A stretch of DNA of 64,000 bases from Microbacterium sp. LWO12-1.2 (GTDB taxonomy: Bacteria; Actinomycetota; Actinomycetes; Actinomycetales; Microbacteriaceae), in contig NZ_JBEGII010000001.1 of assembly GCF_040675875.1 (NCBI RefSeq), positions 248,001 through 312,000 on the forward strand, in the 5' to 3' direction. The position numbers and the translations under genes are program-made. The notes under the pieces are model-generated. The model worked only from the letters and a program-made list of their open reading frames with translations. It made no database searches and was not told the origin of the DNA. Shown one piece after another: positions 8,954-18,444 of this stretch (the first letter of the stretch is position 1; every line of letters starts with the position of its first letter).

Positions 8954-9051
8954 GAGCGCACATCGTGACCTTCGCGTCGCACGAATCGGGCATCTCCAGC
9001 ATCGAAGAGCGGCTGACGGCAGCTGCACAGGAAGCGAGTAGTTCACTATGA
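8950..9051 (+). CDS. Micro-ORF of 33 residues, coupled on both sides
   Basis: The ATG at 8950 overlaps the stop of the acetyltransferase (ATGA) and its TGA at 9049-9051 overlaps the ATG of capE. The peptide begins MRAHIVTFASHESGIS and continues Ser-Ile-Glu-Glu-Arg-Leu-Thr. It has no signal peptide or membrane segment. The start vaguely recalls the first strand of small capsule glycosyltransferases or related proteins, so it could be the head of a deleted gene whose remaining frame preserves coupling. A real function as a peptide cannot be shown. Confidence 0.4.
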   Translation: MRAHIVTFASHESGISSIEERLTAAAQEASSSL

Positions 9052-10100
9052 GCAAGTCATATGACGGAGCGAGGGTCTTGGTGACAGGGGGGACCGGTTC
9101 ATTCGGTCATACCGTCGCGAAGAAGCTGCTTGAGCGCGATGTCTCCGAGATCCGGATCTTCAGCCGAGACGAGGCCAAGCAGGATCTGATGCGTCATGAG
9201 ATCCCCGACGCGCGTCTGCGGTTCTACGTCGGAGACGTGCGCGACTACGACAGCGTGGAACGGGCGACGCGCGACGTCGATTTCGTCTTCCACGCCGCAG
9301 CGCTCAAGCAGGTTCCATCGTGCGAGTTCTTCCCGATGGAAGCCGTGCGCACCAACGTGCACGGCAGCGAGAACGTCGTGCGTGCCGCCGACCGCAACGG
9401 CGTCAAATCCGTCGTCGCGCTCAGCACCGACAAAGCCGTGTACCCAGTGAACGCGATGGGAATGTCGAAGGCGCTCATGGAGAAGGTCGCGCAATCCCAC
9501 GGCCTCAACAACCCGAACACCGACACCACCGTCTCGTGCGTCCGCTACGGCAACGTGATGTACTCGCGGGGCTCGGTCATTCCCCTGTTCATCCGCCAGA
9601 TCAAGGCTGGCAACAACATCACCGTGACCAATCCCGAGATGACGCGCTTCATGATGTCTCTCGCGCACTCGGTCGACCTCGTGGAGTTCGCATTCCGCAA
9701 CGCGGAGCAGGGCGATCTCTTCGTGCGCAAGGCGAAAGCGACATCGATCGGTACGTTGGCCCAGGCGACGATCAACCTGTTCCACTCCGACGCGAAGGTG
9801 GACGTGATTGGCACCCGCCACGCGGAGAAGCTCTCCGAGGCGCTCGCCACTCGTGAGGAGCTGGCTCGCGCGCGCGACATGGGTGAGTACTTCCGGGTCG
9901 TTGCCGATAACCGCGATCTGAACTACAGCGTCTACTTCGAGGAGGGCAACGTCGGCCAGAGCCGCTTCGAGGACTACGACTCGCACACCGTGCAGCAGAT
10001 GTCGGTGGGTGAGGTGGAGGAGTTGCTGCTGACTCTGCCCGAGGTGCGTGCCGAGCTGCGGCAGGCGGGTCTCCCCGAAACGGCGGTCTCGGGATCGTGA
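9048..10100 (+). CDS. capE: UDP-GlcNAc 4,6-dehydratase (inverting) / 5-epimerase, CapE/WbjB-like
   Basis: 350 residues, normal for CapE/WbjB. The Rossmann motif is VLVTGGTGSFGHTVAKKLL. The active-site stretch ALSTDKAVYPVNAMGMSKALMEK shows the FlaA1-type TDK and the Met-containing MGMSK in place of the classical Tyr. HAAALKQVPSCEFFPMEAVRTN is also typical. The known reaction is UDP-GlcNAc to UDP-2-acetamido-2,6-dideoxy-beta-L-arabino-hexos-4-ulose, the first step towards UDP-L-FucNAc. It starts in an overlap with a micro-ORF and overlaps capF by 4 nt. A decayed partial copy lies 970 bp upstream. Confidence 0.92.
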   Translation: MSKSYDGARVLVTGGTGSFGHTVAKKLLERDVSEIRIFSRDEAKQDLMRHEIPDARLRFYVGDVRDYDSVERATRDVDFVFHAAALKQVPSCEFFPMEAVRTNVHGSENVVRAADRNGVKSVVALSTDKAVYPVNAMGMSKALMEKVAQSHGLNNPNTDTTVSCVRYGNVMYSRGSVIPLFIRQIKAGNNITVTNPEMTRFMMSLAHSVDLVEFAFRNAEQGDLFVRKAKATSIGTLAQATINLFHSDAKVDVIGTRHAEKLSEALATREELARARDMGEYFRVVADNRDLNYSVYFEEGNVGQSRFEDYDSHTVQQMSVGEVEELLLTLPEVRAELRQAGLPETAVSGS

Positions 10101-11191
10101 CCCGCTTCGCTGTCACCGGTGCCCGAGGGTTCCTCGGATGGCACCTGCGCGGTGCCGCACAGGAATCAGGCATCGTCGTCGATCCGATCGCGGTCGGTGC
10201 GGGTTTCGACCTTGCACAGGCGACGGCCGATGTGGATGGCGCGGCGCGCGCCATCCACATCGCTGGCATGAATCGCGGGAGCGACGAGGAGGTCACGGCG
10301 GGGAACATCGGGTTCGCCGAACAGCTGGCGTCCGCGCTGCGCGCCGCGGTGACGCCGCCACCCGTGGTCGTCTATGCGAACTCGACGCAATCCACAAACG
10401 GGTCCGTGTACGGCGAGTCCAAGGCGCGTGGCGCTGAAATCCTCGCTTCCGCCGCTTCGGACATCGGCGCCGATTTCATCGATGTCCAGTTGCCGAATCT
10501 CTTCGGGGAGCATGGTCGTCCGTTCTACAACTCGGTCACCGCGACATTCAGCCACCTCGTCGCCGCAGGCGAGACCCCGACCGTCGAGAACGACAAGGAA
10601 CTCACGCTCCTGCATGCGCAGAACGCCGTCGACCTGCTCACAGGGTTTGCGCCTCAGGACTCCCTCGGCCGTCTGCAGCGGGCCGAGACGGTGTCGGGCG
10701 TGCTCTCACGTCTCCAGGGATATGCCGAGCTCTACCGTCGCGGCGAGATACCGAGCGTCGCTGACACGTTCGACCGTGACCTCTTCAACACGTATCGTTC
10801 ATACACTTTCCCGGCTCAGGCCCCCGTCGATCTGGCTCGTCACGCCGATCCTCGCGGATCATTCTTCGAGATCATCCGCTCGCACGGCGGTCCGGGGCAG
10901 TCCTCGTTCTCTACGACGGTTCCCGGCGTCACTCGTGGGGATCACTATCACCGGCGCAAGATCGAGCGATTCACCGTACTCCAAGGCCGAGCCCGTATCG
11001 CGTTGCGGCGCCTGTACTCTGAGGACGTCGTGTCCTTCGAGGTCTCCGGTGACGCGCCAGGCGCTGTCGACATGCCGACGATGTGGGCCCACAACATCAC
11101 GAACATCGGTGACGACGTGCTCTACACCTCGTTCTGGACCAATGACATCTTCGATCCTGTGAACCCCGACACGATTGCCGAGGCAGTGTGA
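10097..11191 (+). CDS. capF: Bifunctional 3-epimerase/4-reductase of UDP-L-FucNAc synthesis, CapF/WbjC-like
   Basis: 364 residues. The N-terminal reductase domain starts FAVTGARGFLGWHL and has YGESK at about 112-116. The C-terminal ~120 residues are a cupin with GDHYHRRKIERFTVLQGRARIAL, carrying the paired histidines expected of the zinc-binding epimerase domain. CapF turns the CapE product into UDP-2-acetamido-2,6-dideoxy-L-talose. The GTG at 10097 overlaps the stop of capE (GTGA), as does the next start at the other end, so capE-capF-capG are translated as a unit. Confidence 0.92.
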   Translation: MTRFAVTGARGFLGWHLRGAAQESGIVVDPIAVGAGFDLAQATADVDGAARAIHIAGMNRGSDEEVTAGNIGFAEQLASALRAAVTPPPVVVYANSTQSTNGSVYGESKARGAEILASAASDIGADFIDVQLPNLFGEHGRPFYNSVTATFSHLVAAGETPTVENDKELTLLHAQNAVDLLTGFAPQDSLGRLQRAETVSGVLSRLQGYAELYRRGEIPSVADTFDRDLFNTYRSYTFPAQAPVDLARHADPRGSFFEIIRSHGGPGQSSFSTTVPGVTRGDHYHRRKIERFTVLQGRARIALRRLYSEDVVSFEVSGDAPGAVDMPTMWAHNITNIGDDVLYTSFWTNDIFDPVNPDTIAEAV

Positions 11192-12324
11192 CTATGGCCG
11201 ACAAGCTTAAAGTGATGACGGTCGTCGGAACCAGGCCGGAGATCATCCGCCTCTCCGCGACGATCAAGCTGCTCGATGAGCACACCGAGCAGGTTCTGGT
11301 GCACACGGGCCAGAACTATGACTACGAGCTCAATGAGGTGTTCTTCGAAGATCTGGGGCTTCGCCGTCCCGACTACTTCCTCAATGCCGACACGTCATCG
11401 CTGGGCACCGCGTTGGGCTCCATCCTCGCGAAGACAGAAGAGGTTCTTCTCGCCGAGCGGCCCGACGCATTCCTCATTCTTGGCGACACCAACAGCTGTA
11501 TCTCGGCTGTCATTGCCAAGCGCATGAAGATCCCCGTCTTCCATATGGAGGCCGGCAACCGCTCGTTCGATGAGAACGTCCCGGAGGAGACCAATCGGCG
11601 CTTGGTCGACCACGTCGCCGACTACAACCTCGTCTATACCGAGCACGCGCGTCGCAACCTCCTTGCGGAGGGGCTTCACCCTTCCAGAATCCTGCTCACG
11701 GGCTCGCCGATGCGCGAGGTGCTGGAGCAGAACCGCGAGCAGATCGAGGCGAGCTCGGCCGTCGAGCGCGTCGGTCTCACGCCGGGGGAGTACTTCCTGG
11801 TCAGCTTGCACCGCGAGGAGAACGTCGACAACCCGGGGCGGTTGCGGTCGGCCGTGAATGCGCTGCAGGCGCTAGGCGAGGAATACGGTCTTCCCGTTCT
11901 GGTCTCGACACACCCGCGCACTCGTAAGCGTCTCGAGGGTCTCGGCATCGCGGAGAGCGAAAACGTCCGGTTCCACCCTCCGTTCGGATTCCATGACTAC
12001 TGTAAGTTGCAGTTGGAGTCGAAGCTCGTCCTCTCGGACAGCGGCACCATAAGTGAGGAGTCGAGTCTGCTCGGGTTCCCTGCGGTGACCCTACGCGACT
12101 TCATCGAGCGCCCCGAATCGGTCGACACCGGCGCGATCATCACCGCCGGGATTGAACCTGCGCGAGTGCTCGCGGCTGTCCGAGTCGTGCTCGAGCAAAA
12201 GCGTCCTTCCTACACGCCTGCGGATTACCAGATTGACGACACCGCGCAGCGAGTCGTGAACTTCGTGCACGGCACCGTTCCCTCACACCGCCGGCGGCTG
12301 GGGCTGATCGGCCCGGAGAGCTGA
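11188..12324 (+). CDS. capG: UDP-HexNAc 2-epimerase, CapG/WbjD-like (UDP-L-FucNAc-forming)
   Basis: 378 residues, normal for the non-hydrolysing 2-epimerase family. Visible motifs are TVVGTRPEIIRLS, HTGQNYDYELNEVFF, GDTNS, FHMEAGNRSFDENVPEETNR and SDSGTISEESSLLGFPAVTLR. In this operon the expected reaction is C2 epimerisation of the talo sugar to UDP-L-FucNAc. The GTG at 11188 overlaps the capF stop; an ATG two codons later is an alternative. It is the last gene of the plus-strand block and faces wzx, 35 nt away. Confidence 0.9.
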   Translation: MTMADKLKVMTVVGTRPEIIRLSATIKLLDEHTEQVLVHTGQNYDYELNEVFFEDLGLRRPDYFLNADTSSLGTALGSILAKTEEVLLAERPDAFLILGDTNSCISAVIAKRMKIPVFHMEAGNRSFDENVPEETNRRLVDHVADYNLVYTEHARRNLLAEGLHPSRILLTGSPMREVLEQNREQIEASSAVERVGLTPGEYFLVSLHREENVDNPGRLRSAVNALQALGEEYGLPVLVSTHPRTRKRLEGLGIAESENVRFHPPFGFHDYCKLQLESKLVLSDSGTISEESSLLGFPAVTLRDFIERPESVDTGAIITAGIEPARVLAAVRVVLEQKRPSYTPADYQIDDTAQRVVNFVHGTVPSHRRRLGLIGPES

Positions 12325-12359
12325 GGGGAGTTCCGCAGCCAGGTGGCCTTGCAGACGCC

Positions 12360-13586
12360 TCACCCTACGTCGGGGGAGGATTCCGTGCGCGCTCGCCGGG
12401 ACAGATCGTAGTAGCTTCCCCACCAGAGAAGAGCATTCAGCGCTGCGAGGGCTGCCATCGACCACGCGGCGCCTTGAATCCCCCAGACCTGTGCGCAGAG
12501 GAGTACCACGAATGGTCTCGGTAGGCCGACTGACAGTCGAAGGGTGAGGCTTCTCGCGCCGGCGAAAGCGACTCGATGTCCAGAGTTTGCAACCGCGCTG
12601 ATGAGCGCGAGCACCGCTTCGAGGCTGAGCGGCAGCAACGCGAGACTGGCGAGGTCCCAGGTCTCTCCGAGGATCTGCCGCCCCCACGAAGCCGGGAGGA
12701 GCTGAAGCCCGACCAAGAAGGGCAGCAGGAACACCACTTGGAGTACGGCAACACGCAGAGCGGCTCGGATCTGTCCGCCCGAGGAGTTGTTCCGTCGGGA
12801 GAGGAACGGCAGCAGGAGCGATCGAACGGTTGTCGATACCAGATTGAGGGGACCGAGTAGCGTGCCGGCACCGCGTACGGCACCGAGGATACGCGCATTG
12901 TCGAGAAGTCCCAACAGGCCCGTGGTAAGGAGCGAACCGCCCGAACCCACAGCGAAATCGAGCGCGAAGAGTCCCGCGACTCGAGTGTCCTCGCGGTGCC
13001 GAGTCCACTTCGGGACCAGCGGAGTCCGTGCAGCCAGCATGAGAGCGTAGCCGCTGAGCGCTCCGGTCGCCGCCCAGACGACAAAGACCATGCGGGCATC
13101 GAGGACACCCGCGATCGACATGATCGATGCGCCGACCGTCAGCATCGACCAGATCGTCGTGGATGTCATCGCGCGACCCGCCACTCCAGCAGCTGAATCG
13201 AATGTTCTGATGAAATCGAAGCTCAAGAGGCCGTGGAAAGCGATGCCGAGCACGATGAGGAAGGCGTTATCTGCAAGGATTCCCCAGGCGATCAGAACGG
13301 CAGCGCCGAACAGGGAAACAAGCGAAGCTCTCTGGAAGCTCCGAACATATGTGTCGCGATCGGTCGGGCGCGAGAGTGCGGAGTCGGTCAACGCAGAACG
13401 AATCAGTCCTGACCCGAAGAGGTAGGCGACCATCGCGATCGAGAACGCAGCGAACACGGCGACGGACGATGCGCGCGCGATGGCGACCGAGAGCGCGAGA
13501 CTTGCCAGGCTCGCGAATCCGTTGCCGACGACAGCGAAGGAAAGCCGCTTGCTTCGAGCGAGCGCGGAAACCAGTCCTTTGCGCAC
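12360..13586 (-). CDS. wzx: Wzx-like polysaccharide repeat-unit flippase
   Basis: About 408 residues with 10-12 predicted membrane helices and few charged residues between them, as in the MATE/PST-type flippases that turn undecaprenyl-linked repeat units across the membrane. No strong sequence motif exists for the family, so the call rests on topology and locus. I prefer the GTG at 13586 because AGGGG lies 5 nt upstream; the GTG at 13643 has no ribosome binding site and overlaps the previous gene by 49 nt. It is the last gene of a minus-strand unit gmd-GT-aminotransferase-wzx. Confidence 0.78.
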   Translation of the reverse strand: MRKGLVSALARSKRLSFAVVGNGFASLASLALSVAIARASSVAVFAAFSIAMVAYLFGSGLIRSALTDSALSRPTDRDTYVRSFQRASLVSLFGAAVLIAWGILADNAFLIVLGIAFHGLLSFDFIRTFDSAAGVAGRAMTSTTIWSMLTVGASIMSIAGVLDARMVFVVWAATGALSGYALMLAARTPLVPKWTRHREDTRVAGLFALDFAVGSGGSLLTTGLLGLLDNARILGAVRGAGTLLGPLNLVSTTVRSLLLPFLSRRNNSSGGQIRAALRVAVLQVVFLLPFLVGLQLLPASWGRQILGETWDLASLALLPLSLEAVLALISAVANSGHRVAFAGARSLTLRLSVGLPRPFVVLLCAQVWGIQGAAWSMAALAALNALLWWGSYYDLSRRARTESSPDVG

Positions 13587-13594
13587 CACGGCCC

Positions 13595-14710
13595 CTACCC
13601 GACGAGCGAGGTTGGCGGTACCGCTCCTCTGAGTGCCACGCACACTGTCGCGATGTCGTCCCCGGAGAGTCGCGGGTAGGTCGGCAGGCTGATTCCCTCC
13701 CTTGAGATCTTCTCCGCGATCGGAGTGGAAGCGCGCTGGTTCGCCGGGACGAACGGCATGTCTTGGACCAGGGGGAAGACGGGCCGAGATTCGATCCCTT
13801 GAGAGGCCAGAGCATCGATGACCCGGTCGCGTTCCGCGCCGGATGCGCCCGTGATGCGCACGGAATAGATCCAGGGCGTCGGCACAGCGCCCGTCGCGAT
13901 CTGTTGAGGCTGCAGGCGTGGGTCGGGCCCGAGAAGTCGTTCGTAGTCGTCTACGACTCGTCGGCGCTGAGTGATCAGTTCACCCGCACGCTCGAGCTGA
14001 GCGGTGAGGATCGCCGCAGCGATGTTCGTCATTCGGTAATTGAAGCCCACGACCTCGTGGAAGTAGCGCTGAGTCGCGTGATTGCCCTGATTGCGCAACT
14101 GCTGAACACGCGTGTGGAAGTCCTCACGGTTGGTGGTGACTGCGCCGCCTTCGCCGCTGGTGATGACTTTGTTCCCGAAGAAGGAGAAAGTGCTGATGTC
14201 GGCGAGTGATCCGGCTGCAGCGCTGTGCAATGTGGCGCCGAGAGACTCGGCTGCGTCAGCGATCAGGAGGAGGCCGTGCTCATCCGCGATCCGACGAAGG
14301 GCGACGTAGTCCGCCGTCTGGCCATACAGATCGACAGCGAGGATCGCTGTCGTCCGGGAGGTGATCGCCGCTTCGACTGCGGCCGGGTCGATGCACCAGG
14401 TGCTGTCCAGAACGTCGACGATCACAGGAACCGCATCGACGTAGTAGACCGCGTTGAGGGTCGCGACGTAGGTCAGGCTCGGAATGATCACTTCGTCTCC
14501 GCGGGATACGCCAGCGGCGAGGAGCGCGAGATGCAAAGCGGTTGTCCCGTTGTTGCACACAGCGGCGTACGGTGCGCCGGTCAGCGATCCGAGTTGCCTT
14601 TCGGCTCGCTCAACGTATTCTCCGCGTGATGAGATCCACCCGCTGTCAAAGGCATCGAGGAGGTATTCTCGCTCGAGGGGGCCGAGGTCTGGCTCCGATA
14701 CGGGAATCAT
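13595..14710 (-). CDS. DegT/DnrJ-family sugar 4-aminotransferase, GDP-perosamine-synthase-like
   Basis: 371 residues. The start ISEP-like MIPVSEPDLGPLEREYLLDA and the PLP-lysine motif FSFFGNKVITSGEGG (Lys181) are typical of the Per/RfbE branch; ADAAESLGA supplies the cofactor aspartate. Per enzymes convert GDP-4-keto-6-deoxy-mannose, the product of Gmd, to GDP-perosamine with glutamate as amino donor. gmd is two genes upstream in the same operon, which supports this substrate. The ATG at 14710 forms an ATGA overlap with the preceding glycosyltransferase. A longer frame upstream is only read-through of that gene in another frame. Confidence 0.83.
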   Translation of the reverse strand: MIPVSEPDLGPLEREYLLDAFDSGWISSRGEYVERAERQLGSLTGAPYAAVCNNGTTALHLALLAAGVSRGDEVIIPSLTYVATLNAVYYVDAVPVIVDVLDSTWCIDPAAVEAAITSRTTAILAVDLYGQTADYVALRRIADEHGLLLIADAAESLGATLHSAAAGSLADISTFSFFGNKVITSGEGGAVTTNREDFHTRVQQLRNQGNHATQRYFHEVVGFNYRMTNIAAAILTAQLERAGELITQRRRVVDDYERLLGPDPRLQPQQIATGAVPTPWIYSVRITGASGAERDRVIDALASQGIESRPVFPLVQDMPFVPANQRASTPIAEKISREGISLPTYPRLSGDDIATVCVALRGAVPPTSLVG

Positions 14711-15918
14711 GCGTGGTTGCCTCTCATGAGATGCTCTGGCTTGTCGCCCCGTCCGAGGGACCAGGCAAACACGCTGTTGTACTCCTGGGCCATCTGCTTC
14801 CAGGTGCGGTCGCGAAGCTCTGCGCTCAGGGGGCGAAGCGAATCCACGAAGGTGTCGAAGCCGTCGACGGCGGCCCGAATCGCGGCGACCAGTTCGTCCG
14901 GAGAATCGCAATCGAACGTCGGAGAATCGAGGCCGAGCGTGTCGAGCTGAGCAGTGATCGGAGGGATCCTGCTGGCGACGAAAGGCAGCCCCCGGACAAT
15001 CGCCTCGAAGACGGGGCCGCTCGCTGCTTCCCACCTTGTCGGCATCACGAGCAAGTCCGCCGCTGCGTACTCGAGCTCCAATCGCGTTGTGTCGACGAAG
15101 CCGAGCCACTCGATCCGGTCGCCGACCTTGAGCTCGTCGGCAAGCGACCGGAGGTAGTCGCCGTGCTTCCCATCCTCTGAACCAGTGAAGACCGCGCGGG
15201 CAACGGGCAGCTGGGGAAGGGCTCGGATGAGAAGCTCATGGTTCTTGTGTGGGGTGACGAAGCCCGGCAGCAACAGTCGGAGCGCGCGATCGTTCGGCGC
15301 AGCCCGATCGGTCCATTCGCCGGTGTTGAGCACGGGGAGCGGGATCAGGAACGTCTTGCTCGCCGCTTCTGGGAAGCGTTGCAGCAGGCTGTCGTGCGGA
15401 TGCGCCCAGCTGCAGATGACCGCGCCAGCTTTGCGGACGTTCTCGGTGATGATGTCCTGATCCATCGGGGATGCAAGCTCGGGCTCGAAGACACGAAGAT
15501 CGTGCACGGTCACGACGCTGTTCGCGCCGGTGATCGGCACACGGTGAAAGGGCTGCCAGACGACGCCGTGCCCGACAGCATGAGAGGTCGAGCGCGCTCT
15601 GATCGTCCGAACACGTCCGATCAGATGCTGTATTGAACGCGACGATCGGGGAACCAATCGGCGGAGGGCCTGCTGCCAGGCGCTGGTCGCGCTCAGACGC
15701 ACGCTGATCGGTACAAGCTTGTCTGCCAATTCTGGGAGCTGCAACGACCATGCCGGGTAGGCATCCTCATTGACGAGACAACGCATCGGCACGCCTGAAG
15801 CGGCGAGGCCTTCGGCGACGCCAGCCGCGACGACTCCGACACCGCCCGATGTCGGACTGACCGAGGTGAAGTCAAGCGTGACAGCTTCCGTCAGCGGGTC
15901 CATCTGCGTGGAGGGCAC
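14707..15918 (-). CDS. GT4 glycosyltransferase
   Basis: 403 residues of GT-B type. SGGVGVVAAGVAEGLAASG near the N-terminus is the acceptor-side glycine loop; the donor half has LLPGFVTPHKNHELLIRAL, GSEDGKHGDYLRSLADELKV and MPTRWEAASGPVFEAIVRGL with the E-x7-E-like donor site. It lies between gmd and the perosamine-synthase-like gene, so it may transfer a perosamine or other GDP-linked residue, but specificity cannot be read from the sequence. The GTG at 15918 comes 2 nt after the gmd stop; an ATG at 15903 is an alternative. Confidence 0.8.
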   Translation of the reverse strand: MPSTQMDPLTEAVTLDFTSVSPTSGGVGVVAAGVAEGLAASGVPMRCLVNEDAYPAWSLQLPELADKLVPISVRLSATSAWQQALRRLVPRSSRSIQHLIGRVRTIRARSTSHAVGHGVVWQPFHRVPITGANSVVTVHDLRVFEPELASPMDQDIITENVRKAGAVICSWAHPHDSLLQRFPEAASKTFLIPLPVLNTGEWTDRAAPNDRALRLLLPGFVTPHKNHELLIRALPQLPVARAVFTGSEDGKHGDYLRSLADELKVGDRIEWLGFVDTTRLELEYAAADLLVMPTRWEAASGPVFEAIVRGLPFVASRIPPITAQLDTLGLDSPTFDCDSPDELVAAIRAAVDGFDTFVDSLRPLSAELRDRTWKQMAQEYNSVFAWSLGRGDKPEHLMRGNHA

Positions 15919-15920
15919 GC

Positions 15921-16931
15921 TCAGATGTCCACCCGCACATGCTTGCCGGCCTTCTCATCGCGTACCTGCTGCAGATCGGCATCAACCATCCGATGAACGA
16001 GCCCGGAGAAGGTGGTGCTGGGTGTCCATCCGAGCTGACGCTCAGCCTTCGAATAGTCGCCGATCAACGCGTCCACCTCAGAAGGACGTTCGTACCGGGG
16101 ATCTGTACTGACGTAGTCTTCCCAGTTCAGGTTCACCCGACCGAACGCCGCCTCCACGAACTCGCGAACCGTGTGCGCCTCGCCGGTCGCGATCACATAG
16201 TCGTCCGCGGTGTCCTGCTGCAGCATGCGCCACATGGCTTCGACATACTCGGGCGCGAATCCCCAGTCGCGGACCGCGTCGAGGTTGCCGAGCACGAGGC
16301 GATCCTGGACTCCCTCGACGATACGCGCCACCGCCCGCGTGATCTTGCGAGTCACGAACGTCTCGCCGCGGCGAGGGCTTTCGTGGTTGAACAGGATGCC
16401 GTTCGAGGCATGGATGCCGTAGGCCTCGCGATAGTTCACGGTCGCCCAGTAGCTGAACACCTTTGCGCACCCGTAGGGGCTACGCGGGTGGAACGGAGTG
16501 TCTTCGTTCTGCGGAGGGGGTGTCGAGCCGAACATCTCAGACGACGAGGCTTGATAGAAACGCGTGTCGACACCACTTGCCCGAATCGCCTCGAGCAGGC
16601 GGATCGTCGATACGCCGGTGACATCGGCCGTGTACTCAGGAATCTCGAAAGAGACGGCGACGTGGCTCTGGGCTCCGAGGTTGTAGATCTCGTCGGGCTG
16701 CACATCTCGGATGAGGTTCGTCAGAGAACCGGAATCAGAAAGGTCTGCATAGTGCAGAACGAGATCCGAGGGGCGGTGCCCGTCGGTCCGAGCAACGTCT
16801 TCGAGTCGTGAGGTGTTGAAAGAGGACGAGCGACGCTTCGTGCCGTGAACCTCATAGCCCTTCTGGAGAAGGAGCTCAACCAGGTAGCTGCCATCTTGTC
16901 CGGTCGTGCCTGTGACGAGCGCCTTCTTCAT
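15921..16931 (-). CDS. gmd: GDP-mannose 4,6-dehydratase
   Basis: 336 residues, normal for Gmd. The NADP-binding motif [19 protein letters not shown] is followed by [11 protein letters not shown], a Gmd hallmark that contacts NADPH. The catalytic region shows ASSSEMFG at about 128-135 and YGCAK with Tyr153 and Lys157. [19 protein letters not shown] is the conserved substrate loop. The enzyme makes GDP-4-keto-6-deoxy-D-mannose, feeding the aminotransferase two genes downstream. It heads a four-gene minus-strand operon; its promoter should lie in the 193-bp divergent gap shared with wzy, where TAGGAT on the minus strand (around 16997) could be a -10 box. Confidence 0.94.
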   Translation of the reverse strand: MKKALVTGTTGQDGSYLVELLLQKGYEVHGTKRRSSSFNTSRLEDVARTDGHRPSDLVLHYADLSDSGSLTNLIRDVQPDEIYNLGAQSHVAVSFEIPEYTADVTGVSTIRLLEAIRASGVDTRFYQASSSEMFGSTPPPQNEDTPFHPRSPYGCAKVFSYWATVNYREAYGIHASNGILFNHESPRRGETFVTRKITRAVARIVEGVQDRLVLGNLDAVRDWGFAPEYVEAMWRMLQQDTADDYVIATGEAHTVREFVEAAFGRVNLNWEDYVSTDPRYERPSEVDALIGDYSKAERQLGWTPSTTFSGLVHRMVDADLQQVRDEKAGKHVRVDI

Positions 16932-17124
16932 TCCAGTCCTCGATCAATAGTCGTGGTGGTGTCCGCGGTGGGGAGAGCGCGGATCTTGACTATCCTAGAG
17001 CGTGACAGAAAATTCGAGTCGCCAGGGACGCCATCGGTCGGCTGAGCTTCACAGTCGGATGACGATGTATGACACATCCTGTGGCAGATGAAATCTCCTG
17101 CACGATAAACGACAGGTTTCGTTG

Positions 17125-18444
17125 ATGAAGACAACTTCTGGGCTGCGCGGATCGGGTCCGCGACGCTCGGACCGTTCGACGCCGTCCTCATCGGACTCGG
17201 CTGTTCGGCCCGCGGGTGCCTTCGAGCGACTTTTTCGTCGCTATCCGGTATCCGTGGCTCTCGCAATGCCCTATCTGGTTCTGATCCTCCCGCAGGCGTT
17301 GTGGAATGAAAACGAGCACACCGGCTTCATTTTCGGAGTCTTCGCGATCGCCATCTGCGCCAGCCTCTTCGTTGAGATCTTCATCGATCTCATCCGAGCA
17401 TCGAAGCGCGGACACACACGGGGAGCGGGAGATGTCGCCGCAGAGGGCGCGAGATCACGGCTCAACGAGTACGGGCCCGGCCTTCGGCGGTCGGCCTATT
17501 TCGTCTCCACTGTGGGAGCGGTAGTCGGGGTCTTGTCGGCAGCTGTCGGTATCGGATCGATTCAGTCTCAGGTCGGCCTGCTCGTCGTGTCGGCCCCGCT
17601 CTCGATGGCGACGGCCCTCGTGGGTGGCTGGCCGGTCATCGGCGTTGCACTCCTGCTGGCAGCACGGCTCGCCGGACAGATCACCGGCCGACGATTTTGG
17701 CTGTGGATCGCTGCGATCACTTTCGGCCAGCTCATCGAGTCGTATCTCACTGCGATCACGGCGACTCTGATGGCTTTCGCGACCAGCCTGATGATGGTGT
17801 TGTTGCTCTTCGGCATGATCCGGATCCGGTCTGCGATCGTCGCAGTCATCGCGGTGCTTCTCGTGTGGCCGCTCGTATATGACATACGTAACGATGCTCG
17901 GCAATCGAGCGGTGTCTCGGTCAGCGCTGACGTGGGTGCCTTCGATCGACTTCGCCTTGACCAACAGGTTGCGCGTGCCGCCGAGATTCAGGAGGTGCCA
18001 CTCGATCTTGGACAACCGGGACCGGCTGAGATGGTCCGATTCGGTCTGATACCTCGATTCCTGGACCCGGACAGGCCAACGATCTCTACGGGTATCAAGA
18101 TCAATGTCTATCTCGGAGGAAGCTCCACATCCGGCTATTCCTTCCTGCCCGTGACGACTGCCTATGTTCTTGGGGGACCGCTGTATGTCGTCTTCTGGTA
18201 CGCATTCTGGGCGTTGTTCCTGTCGATCACGCTACGGGGTGGCAATAGGCTCACGGTGACGCGCATCGTGTTGGTCGCGCTTGTGCTGACTGGGCCGTTG
18301 GGATGGTTCTCCACTTTCCCGGACCGGACCATCAGCGTGATCCAGTTCTTCGTCTCCTTCCTCCCGATACTGCTCTTCCTCACCGTGGAACGAGCTTTGC
18401 GGCGTCGTCGTCTGCCCGCGACTGAACGAGCAGCGCAACGATGA
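17125..18444 (+). CDS. wzy: Wzy-like polysaccharide polymerase
   Basis: 439 residues with roughly 10 membrane helices and one larger extracellular segment (about 265-330) that is the usual periplasmic/external loop of Wzy polymerases. No catalytic motif can be named; the call rests on topology, length and place beside wzx in a locus with a Wzz/Wzc-like kinase. The first ~30 residues are Ser/Arg-rich and cytoplasmic. I use the ATG at 17125; a TTG directly before it is in frame. Its end overlaps the next glycosyltransferase (ATGA). Confidence 0.72.
   Translation: MKTTSGLRGSGPRRSDRSTPSSSDSAVRPAGAFERLFRRYPVSVALAMPYLVLILPQALWNENEHTGFIFGVFAIAICASLFVEIFIDLIRASKRGHTRGAGDVAAEGARSRLNEYGPGLRRSAYFVSTVGAVVGVLSAAVGIGSIQSQVGLLVVSAPLSMATALVGGWPVIGVALLLAARLAGQITGRRFWLWIAAITFGQLIESYLTAITATLMAFATSLMMVLLLFGMIRIRSAIVAVIAVLLVWPLVYDIRNDARQSSGVSVSADVGAFDRLRLDQQVARAAEIQEVPLDLGQPGPAEMVRFGLIPRFLDPDRPTISTGIKINVYLGGSSTSGYSFLPVTTAYVLGGPLYVVFWYAFWALFLSITLRGGNRLTVTRIVLVALVLTGPLGWFSTFPDRTISVIQFFVSFLPILLFLTVERALRRRRLPATERAAQR

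Noticed and set aside
16932..17124. TTGACT on the plus strand as a wzy -35 box
   Set aside because: No TANNNT hexamer lies 16-18 nt further on; only a minus-strand TAGGAT is a reasonable box.
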